Source of the DNA: Silene conica
Taxonomy: Eukaryota > Streptophyta > Magnoliopsida > Caryophyllales > Caryophyllaceae
Length of the DNA: 64,000 nucleotides
Reading direction: 5' to 3'
Assembly (NCBI GenBank): GCA_029255685.2
Contig: CM055315.2
Coordinates: forward strand, 44,683,705-44,747,704
Made by a program: the position numbers and the translations under genes. Numbering within the stretch: position 1 is the first letter of the stretch; every line of letters starts with the position of its first letter. The notes beneath the pieces are model-generated. The model saw only the letters and a program-made list of their open reading frames with translations. It did not search any database and was not told the origin of the DNA. Shown one piece after another: positions 1 to 10,225 of the stretch.

Positions 1-549
1 GAATTGTCCTAAAGGTGTGACCTAAAGGGATCAACTGACCATCACCGTCATACGACAGTAATGTCAAACTCTAGCTAGCCAATCATTACCGATTAATGTT
101 GGTCAGTTGACTAATAAATCGTATCATCCCTTGCGCATTCTCGTTATGAGATTTAATTACGTGATCGCACTATTGTTGAGGACACATTTCCCAACAATCT
201 ACTCGATCGAGCAAAAGCTAGAGCTCGATCGAGCTGTTATCAGACCAAGATGCTTCTTTTGCGGTCCAGCTGCTTCTGTCCTTCATTTTTCCCACGGTCA
301 AGGCTATTATCAGCTCAAAATTGCACTTCTAAGGCTATGGGGTTCCTTGACTTTGTTCCATCTTCTAAGGATAGCCTAATTTCGACAGTAAAAGCATGGT
401 TTCCGCAACTTTTGCATATTTTCCTGCAAACAACAACAAAAAGTACACAAAGAAGCAAAACGGGGGCAAAATGGCACGTAAAACGCATGGAAATGCATGG
501 AAATGCGTGCCAAATGATGCTAAAAGATATATAAAATAGGCACGCATCA
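1..549 (-). repeat. 3' LTR of element E, cut by window edge
   Basis: On the minus strand the LTR begins at 549 with TGATGCGTG, directly after a purine-rich tract (about 550-575) that fits a polypurine primer. It carries an inverted pair of arms, CTCGATCGAGC at 202-212 and its complement at 223-233, around a 10-base loop. This lies where other Athila LTRs here have GGTCGACCGACC arms. The LTR end lies outside the window. Confidence 0.75.
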
Positions 550-2160
550 AATATCTCCAAACCAAAGCTTTACTTGTCCTCAAGCAAACTAATGCAACTA
601 CAAAAATGAAAACAACTAACTATCTACCTAATGGAATGAAATTGCCTCAAAACCAACTACGGATCACTTGTTAATCATGTAAATGCAAAAATTCAGTCAC
701 CATGAAGTTCAAAACCAAAAGCAACGAATTCATACATGTAGTGAAAAACAACTTGGACAACTGACCTTGAATGACTTGTGTACTTTGGAGTCTCCCGGGT
801 CACTCTTCGCTCAACAAAAAAGGGTAAACACATATGTGCAAGAGAGAAGGATACGAAAATGAAGACACTCTCCTAACTGCGATCAACATATCATGCAATG
901 CAACTAGGATGACAAATGATTCTGATTATCGTACACACGCATAACAACCTTTCAATGACTATCACATGCCGAATACTTGCAAGTTATGGTTATGTGAGGT
1001 GAAATGGGTAAAAAGAGGCAAAAAACAATATGGATAAGAGGAGGTAACGACTCGAGCTAGCTACCAAGACTCAACCAAAAGTAAAACCGTATATATTACT
1101 CAAAAAAAACTCAATGCCATGCTTGGCATATCACTCAAACAACCACGGAACTTGAACCGGGCAAAAACATGCTTAGCTTATTATTATTTTTTTCTTTTTT
1201 TTTTCTTTTCATTCTTTTTCAATTCCCAAAAGATACAAAATGAGCACGGGAATACATTTTCCTTTCTTTTCTTTTCATTCTTTTTCTTTTGCTAAGTTCA
1301 TGGAAACTACCAACTCCGAGTTCAAGTTCCACCATACTCAGATTACCAACTTCAAGGTGAAATCCAAACCCAAACTGAAGCAATGAAAATATATCACAAA
1401 ACCACACTAAGCTAGCTCGACACAAAGTAGGCTAAGATTTGGGTGTAGTTTATAGGTCAATTGACAGTTTTTGGCTAAATGTGGAGTTAAATGGATGAAA
1501 TGAGAAATGCGATATGCGAGTATTCTCCTAACATGTGATACCAACCACAAAACCATGCGTGCAGGCAAAAAGCAATCGGAAGTCATACATGTGAAATGCG
1601 ATGATACGAAGGGAGTACTACTCTCAATATGAACTGGTCATGAATGTCACCAGTTATGGGCTCTAACACTCAGAGTTTTAGTAGTTTGCCAAATAACAAG
1701 TCAAGTCAAGTCCAGAAAGTCTAAGTAAAATTTTCAAAACGGAATTCGGGATATGCTAGAATGGTTTTTTTACAACATGATAGTGAAAAACTGCAAATAA
1801 CAATCAACAGAGAAATCCTAGAAGGCAATATCATCATCGTAAACTTCATTCCGACTCGACTATATGCAAAAATAAACGTGCACATTTTTGTATTTTTGAA
1901 AAATAAATGAAAAAATGAAAAAGAAAACTGCAAATGCATAAAAGAAACGTGAATGCATGCGAAAAATGAAAAATGCAGACGCAAAAGGATGCATACTCCT
2001 CCCCAAACCTAACCAGACAATGTCCTCATTGGCTACAGCATACAAGGGGAAAGGGGGTACACAACCTAAGACATGTTCCTACGGGATACGATATATACAA
2101 AAAAAAAAAAAAAAACAAAACAAAAACTAAACTATAACATGGAAAAAGGAACAAGGAATG
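550..2160 (-). other. 3' non-coding region of element E
   Basis: No coding signal is visible in about 1.6 kb. It contains the polypurine-like tract beside the LTR, a T/C-rich stretch near 1180-1290, an A-rich stretch near 1890-1930 that matches the plus-strand copies at about 8870 and 47240, and a small hairpin (CAATG at 2018-2022, CATTG at 2027-2031) matching the hairpin at 8741-8760. Short ORFs here are chance. Confidence 0.6.
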
Positions 2161-3682
2161 CATAACCTCCCCTAACCAACTCGAGGCATCACTCCGCAGC
2201 CTCATCTTCCTCCGAGCTCTCATCATCGCCACTGCCACTCCCATCACCGCTACCACTCTCCTCCTCACTCCCACTCTCATCCTCATCAGCGGAGCTCTCC
2301 TCTGCCTCCTCCTCGCCTCTGGCACTGGCACTCTAGCAGCCTCCTCCGCACGTCGCCTCACCTCCCTATGTATTGGTGTCTTCACAGGCTCCTCAGGTGA
2401 GGGCTGTGGGTACCCTCCATCTGGGTATCGATAGAAAGAGGGGTGATGGCTATTGGGAAGACGGAAGGTACCAGTGCGCATCCTCGCATCATAATCTGGA
2501 AAGCTGACCAAGGCTAGGTTCTCTGAAGTACAGACTGGGCCCTGAGAAGCTCAAAAAGAAGAGGATCACGGTACCCTCGGTCTGCGACCGGTGGTACCTC
2601 AAAAAGTTAAGGTAAAATGAAATGGGCAGGGAAACCTTGGGTAGATGATGATGATGATGAAAGAGGTGGCGAAAGGGGTAGGTGAAGGTGTAGGTGATTG
2701 GGCGGTGATGGTGTGTGTAGTGGCGTGAGTGGTGGTCGGCTGTGATGATGAGGGGAAGGTCGAGAGCCAAAAGGGCCTTCAACCTCTCTCTCGGGTGAAG
2801 ATCGCTTCCTCTTTGCAGAGGAAGCTGTGTAAGGAATGCGGTATGAAGGTGGGTCTGGTCTCACCCCCTGGACGATGGTGATGAGTGACACTACAGGTAA
2901 TGAGTCTGAAGGGACAACTACTAAGGGTGCCCCAGCAATCCTCCAGGTCCGGCGATCAGCATGGGAAAACCAGGTCAACTAGACCACGGATGCCACAGAA
3001 AGGTAAAAGTCGCGGAAACCGGGCTCACTACCAGGTTTAGTGCCAAAAATGTAATGGTAAATCCTGGTGACAAGTCTGCCGCCTACGACAGCGCCGGTGA
3101 CTTTGCGACCTATGTCGCTAAGGTGGGTAGCCACTAAATAGGCTATGTTAAGGACAAAACGGGTACCACTGTCTATGTTGAGGTACCCCGCGACGATGAC
3201 CAACTCAGTGTTCCTAATGTTGTTGGGCTCAAGTCGCATAAAAATGGTCTATCCTAGCAGGCGGAGGAAAATACGAACTATAAGGGTGTGAACGTGGGCA
3301 CCTTTCGACTACCGAAAGGTACATCGGATAGTGCTGCCCACATCTGAGGAACGAGGTTCCTCGGAGGTCTTAAAAGTCCGTCACTGGCAATCCCCAATAC
3401 CTGCCCAAACCTAGCTAAAGTCCAGGCATACGACTCATTACGGAGTCGAAAGTGAATGCAAGGCTCGGTGGGGTGACCTAAGAAGGCGTCGGGCGAAAAA
3501 GAATAGGAGCTGAAAAACTCCAAATTAGGCACTCGGTACGTGGGCTCAACCATGTCTGCTAACCCGTACATCCCCGTCCCGGTCAAGAGGTCAACTATAG
3601 GTCTAGTCACACCTAGCTGGTCTAAATCAGGATGGTACAAAAAACGACTACTACAAATGTAAACATCGACTAAAAACTCCAT
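2160..3682 (-). pseudogene. Athila env-like (ORF-1 type) remnant
   Basis: Two adjacent minus-strand stretches (about 3682-3278 and 3239-2979) read like the env-like or ORF-1 protein found downstream of pol in Athila elements: a stretch ending LEFFSSYSF followed by an IHFRLRNESYAWTL-type strand and a leucine/glycine region. The left end (2160-2400) is rich in Glu/Ser/Arg codons, like the acidic tail of this family. The function of plant env-like proteins is unknown; similarity to viral envelope proteins is by position rather than sequence. The copy is broken. A second, diverged version lies at 37640-38811. I assign the family from remembered motif style, so confidence is moderate. Confidence 0.55.
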
Positions 3683-3749
3683 CTGATCTCTCTAATGGGT
3701 GGAAACAAAAGTTACCTCAGGGATTTCCTCGAGCGAGGGAATCGCAGGC

Positions 3750-4807
3750 GTGGATGCTGGACCATTGTTAGTCGATCGAAGACTTTTTGAAGAATAGGTA
3801 CTTGATCGAGTGATTCTGTCACTCGATCGAGCAACTCACTTACTGCACCGGATTCAGCATTTTGCATTTCTAGGTTTGAGGATTATGTAGTTAACCTAAT
3901 CCTATATAAGGATTAGGTTAACACTAATCACTCACTCACCTATTATCTATCATTTTTCATCATCTATCAGTCACTAATCCACTTTTCATACTTTTCATCT
4001 TAGCTTTACACATTTCAACAGTAGCTTTGTCTTTTAATCTTTGTTGTTCATTCCGGATTCCGTTCACCATTTCCTGCAAGTTATTGTAATCTCTTTACCT
4101 TTTCTCTTAATTTTATTATTATCATTTTCATTGTTCATCTTTTACGCTTTTTAGTCTATTTTCGCTAATCACTATGTTGCATTTTATTATTATCATCATT
4201 GTTAGTTTAGATCCCAAAGCCATGCGTAGGTAATTTTCATAATATGTTAGGATGAGGGAACTCGCGGTATAATGTCGTAGGAATCACATATTAGTCGTCT
4301 TTGCGACGAAGTTCGTCTATAAGAAATTTAATTAGAAAACTAGTCAAATGAGTGCACGCAGGAGACCGGTTTAATTAGTAAACCTGAATCTAGATCGAAA
4401 GATTGGTAAAGTAGGCCTGCTTAGGATGATCGATATAACCTTCCTAGATCGAAAGATTGGTTGGGGAGTCTAGGGCGATTTGAGACCGAAAGGAGATAAT
4501 CACTACCCACTTCGTTAATAATTCGACTGACCTAGTTATCTCACGTGACATATATTAACGCGACAACCCGATTCCTGACATATTTCCCTTTTATTGATTG
4601 AATTTATCGTTGTTTTACTTTGTTTTATTTTTATATCCGTCTTATTTTTAGTTTTTCAACATCAACAACAACAACCCCCCGTTTGTGATCAATAAACTGA
4701 CCCTTTCTTAAGACTCTGCCTCCCTGTGGATTCGACCCTACTTCCGCTAGCTTCTAGTTAGTAGACTTAGGTATTTATCTTTGACCGTGTATATGACGAC
4801 CCGTGTC
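3750..4807 (+). repeat. 5' LTR of Athila-like element A (partial)
   Basis: The segment shares the order of landmarks of the other Athila LTRs: a TATA-like stretch near 3902, a tract rich in ATTATTATCAT, the phrase ATATGTTAGGATG near 4242, repeated CGAAAGATTGG-type words, and an end with CCTGTGGATTCGACCCTA followed by GTGTCA at about 4802-4807. Its foldback pair is CTTGATCGAGT (3801-3811) and ACTCGATCGAG (3821-3831) with a 9-base loop. The left border is not sharp. Confidence 0.6.
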
Positions 4808-5944
4808 AATGGTATCGAGACCTGGATCGCGAAGCCGCATGTATAACTGACTGGAATTCTCTTGCTTTGGCTTTTTACAAGAAGTATTATTCTGCGGCAA
4901 AGACCAATGCACTTAGAGCCCATATCACGAGCTTCAAGCAAGGAGCTGCAGATGATTTCAGTGAAGCATGGACTCGTTTCAAAATGCTAGTTCAGTCAAT
5001 TCCACATCACGGCTTGGAGCAATGGTTCCTATGCAACCAATTTTACAACGGGTTGTATGATGATCAGAGAGCCATCCTAGTTGCTGCAGCTAGTGGCCGA
5101 TTTCAGGAGAACAGTGCTGAGACAAAAGGTTTAAAGATAATTGAGGACATGGCTGTCCATCGAGCCAAGCACGGTACCTCTCGAGGTAATCAAAGGAAAG
5201 CTGAATCTCCTTCGGTGGCCGTACTATAAGCCCTCACGGCTAGGTTCGACAAGTACGAGTTGGGAGGAGTTGGAAAAGGTGGGATGTACCAAGTGAACAC
5301 CGTCTCAGATGGACCATTTTCTTGTGAGAGATGCGGTGGTGAAGGGCATGTTGCCAAGTTTTGTACCACTCCGAATGAGATATGTGCTGCCTTTCAACAC
5401 TACAGGCAAGTAAATTCCTACTATGAGCCAAATAACGTACACCCTAATCTGAGGTGGATAAGCCAGAATGTCCAAAATCCAACACACCCACCTCAACAAT
5501 CCCAAAACTACGTCCCTCCACACAAACAACCATTCCAAAAACCCCCTTATGTCCCTCCACAACAAAACCAACCCCAAGGTACTGCGGCCATGATCCAAAA
5601 CCTTATGGGTATGGTGGAAAAGGAATCCCAAGCTAGAGTGGCCGGGATGAAGATGCTAGAAACTCAGATTGCTCAATTGGCGAGCAAAAGTGCGAGTAGG
5701 ACTCCGGGACAACTTTCATCGCAACCGGATCAAAAAAAGGAGACCCTAAATATCATAACTTTGAGGAGTGGGGCCACCTTAGACGAACCAAAGGCTATGG
5801 GGAAGGAAAAGGAGAGGGAAAAGAAGACGGATAACAGCACCCACGGTCGGTCGACCGCCAACACCAGTCGACCGACCGCTGAGGAAGTTCCAGAAACTAA
5901 TTCTGAAGTTTCTGGAAATGCAATCCTCGGTCGACCGACCACCA
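4808..5944 (+). pseudogene. Athila gag region of element A
   Basis: It encodes the Athila-type gag core (stretches such as FYKKYYSAAKTNALRAHI and WFLCNQFYNGLYDD), then a CCHC zinc knuckle (CERCGGEGHVAKFC, about 5320-5365), a proline/glutamine-rich spacer, and the family hallmark KKETLNIITLRSG (about 5735-5770). Gag packages the RNA of the element into cytoplasmic particles. The C-terminal linker carries three GGTCGACC-type arm motifs coding for GRST and GRPT. The hAT transposon sits in this linker. The copy is broken, so I mark it as a fossil. Confidence 0.75.
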
Positions 5945-6891
5945 CTACTAATTAGGTCTGTTCATACCGGTTCACCGAACCGATCCGAACCGAAGAACCG
6001 GTTCACCGACACAACCGGTTCGCACTAGAAGGGAACCAAAACCGAACCGGTTTTAACCGGTTTATTTATTTCGGTTATCTATTTAAATCGGTTCGGTTTA
6101 TCGGTTAAACGGTTTTCACCATTTTAAAAGTTTCTAGAAATTTTTGCGACGACGTGCTAAATTTGCGTTGTGACGATGACAAAACTCCAAACCTCGAACC
6201 ATGGCATAATGCCATAACTATTGTCCAAAAGTCCAAAATGTTTAAATTACAAATAAAATAAATTTACCACAAAATGTTTAAAAATAACCAAATGTCCTGA
6301 TGCGTGTCTATTTTATGATGTTTTACATCTATTTTTACACACATTTGGTCGCTCATTTACTATGTTTTAGCCCTTTTTTCCCAACAATCGTGTACTTTCG
6401 TATTTTTATGCACTTTTGCAGATTTATGCGGAAAAGGGACGATTTTGCACCAAATTTATGCCCTCGGGACTTTTGCATAATTAAGGAACGAAGGAAAGTC
6501 AACTGGAGTCATTATTTAAGTACCAAAAGTCAAATCAAGAAGAACCGGAGAATTTCTACGCGGAAACGGGTCGACCGACCTACTAAATGGGTCGGCCGAC
6601 CTGGCCTGAATTTTAAGAAGTCCAGAATCTCAGCAAAGCCCAGAAGCGTTTTCAGAAATAAATTAGAAGTATGAAGCTTTTAGGAAACTATTAATTTTTT
6701 TCGGCCCTATATAAACTAATCTTGTGATTAGGGTTTTGGCATCAGTTATCATCTAGCTTTTATCAATTAGCACCCACCATAATAATCAAATTGCGGGCAA
6801 AAACGATACTAGGGCTCCGGGTCAACTTCCGACCAAGACGGACCATAAAAAAGAGACCCTAAATATCATATCCCTACGAAGCGGAGCTAAA

Positions 6892-8226
6892 GTGGGAGGC
6901 GAAAAAGAAAAACAGCTGAGTAACAGCGAGGGAGGTCGACCGACCCAGGAGCCAGGTCGACCGACCTCTGAGCAGAATCTGGAAAAACCCGCTGTACAGG
7001 AAAGTGGTCGACCGACCGAGGAAGAGGGTCGACCGACCACCGATGCGGAGAAGGAGGCCCCTTTTCGTCCCGAATTTCCAAACAACTTAAGGGATTTCCT
7101 TTTTCAGGGTGATAAGACCCCTAGGTTTCTGAAAAGGGCTGCAAATACCGACTCTTCAGCCCCTCCTTTCCCGGAAAGACTCGTACCTTCAAAGGACCAG
7201 GTATCTTTTGACAAATTCAAGGACGTAATTCGTTCATTAAATGTTCAAGTTCCGTTTCTAGAATTAGTCCAACAGGTTCCTTCATATCTTAAGTTTATGA
7301 GACAGCTTTTGTCAAGAAAGAGGTCTTTAGATAAGGTTGAGTCAGTGGCTCTCACTGAAGAGTCATCCAGTTTTTTATCACATGTTATTGCCCCTCACAA
7401 ACTCGATGATCCTGACAGTTTTTCTGTCCCCTGCAATATAGGAACGTTCCCTGTAAAAAAGGCCTTATGCGACTTAGGAGCTAGTATCAGTGTCATGCCC
7501 CTAAGTGTGACCCTAAAACTAGGAATGACCAATTTTGCAGTAACCAGCATGACTGTCCAGATGGCAGACCGAACATCTATGGAACCCATAGGGGTGTTGG
7601 AAAACATCCCTGTGCGTATAGACAGGTTTTTCTTCCCAGTTGACTTCGTAGTTTTGGACATCCCAGAGGATGCCCATATACCTATAATACTAGGAAGACC
7701 TTTCCTTCACACTGCGGGAGCCATTATAGATGTAGGCACTGGGACTTTAACCTTCAAAGTAGGAAAGCATTCCATTATCTATGGCCTATCTTATAGGAAG
7801 AAGGATGCTATGACCCCCATCACTTGTAATGCTATTACTTCTGAAAAAAAGTATATGGTCATCACTACTTCTCCTACTTTATTGCCTACTCCTGTATCTG
7901 TTTTTACACCTCCGCCCCAGATAAGGAGCAATATGGAGGATACTTCTATTGTGACTAATGCAAGAATTGGTTTGGGGAAACCCAAAATAAAGGAAGTCAC
8001 AGTGCAGAGAGGGGGAATGGGGTTCCTGAGCTATAAAGAAGATGAAGACCCAGATGTTGTGGATCGGGAGGAAAAGAAAAAGAGGAGACAAAGTTCAAGG
8101 GAGAGTCCGTCGCATATGCTTTGCGACGGAAAGAAGATGTGTTTTGCTACTCAAGAAAACACTGTGGAGACTACGGCATGTCGTCAAAAGCCGTGGTCGG
8201 AGATATTCCGCATCTTTAGCGGATAG
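6892..8226 (+). CDS. Athila gag C-terminus and aspartic protease, element F
   Basis: An open stretch of 444 codons. Residues 1-60 are the linker with four GRPT-type repeats coded by GGTCGACCGACC words. The segment NLRDFLFQ to PYLKFMRQLL-like is the conserved Athila pre-protease domain. The retropepsin-like protease follows with CDLGASISVMP (active-site D, about residue 200) and a second conserved strand PIILGRPFLHTAGAIID (about residue 266). The ORF ends in a conserved PWSEIFRIFSG tail at 8226, also seen at 46439. The protease would process gag in the particle. The ORF ends here without continuing into polymerase, as it also does in the copy at 43999-46439, so the lack of polymerase looks like a family trait. 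Treated as part of an LTR-element fossil. Confidence 0.8.
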   Translation: MGGEKEKQLSNSEGGRPTQEPGRPTSEQNLEKPAVQESGRPTEEEGRPTTDAEKEAPFRPEFPNNLRDFLFQGDKTPRFLKRAANTDSSAPPFPERLVPSKDQVSFDKFKDVIRSLNVQVPFLELVQQVPSYLKFMRQLLSRKRSLDKVESVALTEESSSFLSHVIAPHKLDDPDSFSVPCNIGTFPVKKALCDLGASISVMPLSVTLKLGMTNFAVTSMTVQMADRTSMEPIGVLENIPVRIDRFFFPVDFVVLDIPEDAHIPIILGRPFLHTAGAIIDVGTGTLTFKVGKHSIIYGLSYRKKDAMTPITCNAITSEKKYMVITTSPTLLPTPVSVFTPPPQIRSNMEDTSIVTNARIGLGKPKIKEVTVQRGGMGFLSYKEDEDPDVVDREEKKKRRQSSRESPSHMLCDGKKMCFATQENTVETTACRQKPWSEIFRIFSG

Positions 8227-10225
8227 TTGTTTCAAATTTCAGCTTTTAAGACAATTTACTTTTGTTGTTTGAGACTTTTTAATTTGCTTTGCTCGTAGTT
8301 TTAGAACTTTTTCCGTTATGCTTGCCTAGTTAAGACTTTAGACTTGTTTCTAGCTTCTCGCGCATTTGTTGGGCGCATTTTTATTGCTTTTTCAGGTTCG
8401 ACAAAGAAACGAAGACCGCTGTGCAGCAGAGGGGTCGACCGACCTGAAATATGGGTCGGTCGACCTAGTCCCTGCATTTCTGGAAGGTCGGTCGACCTAA
8501 AACACAGGTCGGTCGACCTACCCGTCCGTCACAGCCTGTTCGTTTCTTCCTCGGGAATCGTGCAACCATCTTGGGTACTTGAGTGACACTGCTAGCCACA
8601 AAAAACCTCCCAGCTTACGCTGGTTTGGGGAGGTTTTTCTCATGCGCCTATCAATCCAGTGAGCTCTTTCTAGTTTTCCTTAGTTTTTATTTTCCTTGCA
8701 TCGTTCTTTTAAATTTTCTGAAACCTTTACTTAGGCTAATGCACAATGGGGACATTGTGCGGGTTGGTTTGGGGAATGGTTTCGTGTCACATGCATTGCA
8801 TTTTGTCACACGTTTATTGCATTTCTGTTTTGCATTGTTCTTTTCTTTATTATCTCTACCTATACAAAAGAAAAATACAAAAAAAAATGAAAAAAAAAAA
8901 TGAAAAAATCTCAAAAAATGCACGTTTATTTTAGCATATAGGTCGAGTCGGAACGAAAGTATTTCAAGGATGATTTATGCTATTTCACATGTTTATGCCT
9001 TTACCTTGCCTTGCCAACTTGTTTTAGTATGAGAGTCTTTTGCATATCTACGAGTTTTTGTCAATTTGTATATCTTGAGACTTGACTTATACCTTGGCAA
9101 CCTACTATACATTCTGAGTTTTAGAGCCTTATTCCTGGTTTCATTCTTAAACCAGTTGTCTAGGATGTGAATAGTACTCCCCTTGGAACACGTTACATCA
9201 ATATGCATAAACATGAACTTCAATTGCTATATACTTGTTTTACTATCTCGTTTCGTGAATCTTGGTACGTGCATTTGGGATCCCTTTTCTCATATTTACC
9301 CATAAGCTTCACATAGCCAAAATTGCTTTTTTTATTCCCCCAAAACTACATCCCATACTCAGCCTACCCTTCCAAGCTAGTATTTGTGGTCTTTGGTTTA
9401 TTTTGAGGCATCTTGGTTTGTATGCTATCTTGAGCAAAGAGAGAAAAGAAAGAAAGAACAGAAAAGAAAAAGAACAGAAAAGTCCAGAAAAGGAAAAGAA
9501 AGAAAAACGAAAAAAATCAAAACTTCCAGGAACGAAGTCGACCGACCTCCTTCATGGGTCGGCCGACCACCTGTCATCATCAGATTCAAAATTTCGTTCA
9601 ACAAAAATTCCTTTCTTTTATATGTTATCACTCCCGTACTTCATTCAAAATATTTGGGAGTCCTTTCTTATATTCAATGTGAGAGTTGTGCTACAAAAGA
9701 GCATTTCCTTAATATCAAAAGTTGTGAAGTTTGTTGTTGGAAACCGGTTTTACTAGCTTGGCTATTAACCCCACATATCCAAAAACATTTTAACCACTTT
9801 TTACCTTTTACCTCACATATCTTTCATTACCTCAATTGCATGTATCCAAGTCACTTAATGGGTTTGTTATACATAGTTGTAGAATTCTTGTTCATGTTAG
9901 ATTGCAGGCATGTTTTCATGGGTCGCAGTTAGGTGAGTGTCTCTACAGATTTACTTCTTTCTATCTTTTACATATACTCACCCTTTGCTTCATGAGTGTC
10001 TCGAGCGTACCGCGAGAGTCCATGGTATAAAGTCTCTATAGTCTCTACGTTTACAAGTTTGACGACCCTATAACTCGTTTGCATGATTTAAATACTTTCT
10101 CATTTTGTACTTGGCATTGGTTTAGACTTACATGTAAATTTCGCTCTGAGATTAAAATCGTTCCATTAGTTAAGATCGAGTCTACTTCTTGCTTGAGGGC
10201 AAGCAAGGGTTTGGTTTGGGGAATT
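8227..10225 (+). other. 3' non-coding region of element F
   Basis: Two kilobases without credible genes. It contains two GGTCGACC arm pairs (8433-8465 and 8486-8518); a strong foldback with 10-base arms (AAAAACCTCC at 8601-8610, GGAGGTTTTT at 8629-8638) enclosing CAGC-TTAC-GCTG; a second hairpin GCACAAT/ATTGTGC (8741-8760); an A-rich stretch near 8870-8910; a purine-rich stretch at 9430-9520 followed by another arm pair (9535-9568); and the primer tract GGTTTGGTTTGGGGAATT just before 10226. The same order is found at 46440-48187, so the layout is conserved. Confidence 0.7.

Larger units (their letters stand above)
1..3720 (-). mobile_element. Athila-like Ty3/Gypsy element, 3' part (element E)
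   Basis: Read on the minus strand this is the 3' part of an Athila-like LTR retrotransposon: an env-like coding stretch (about 3682 down to 2160), a 3' non-coding region, and the start of the 3' LTR at 549 running off the left edge. The LTR start TGATGCGTG matches the LTR starts of the plus-strand Athila copies at 6298, 10226, 38812 and 42172. The 3' region also matches theirs around the conserved A-rich stretch near 1870-1930. The copy is broken, with several breaks, and is clearly more diverged than the other Athila copies, so it is probably the oldest of them. Its right border with the next element near 3.7 kb is approximate. Confidence 0.75.

Noticed and set aside
1219-1425. Short minus-strand ORFs between 1219 and 2045
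   Set aside because: They fall in the 3' non-coding region of element E, are T/C-rich in composition and are not conserved in the equivalent regions of elements F and J.
8601-8638. Bacterial-style intrinsic terminator
   Set aside because: The hairpin is followed by T residues but lies in a plant retrotransposon 3' region and is conserved at 46981-47014; it is better read as an element RNA structure.
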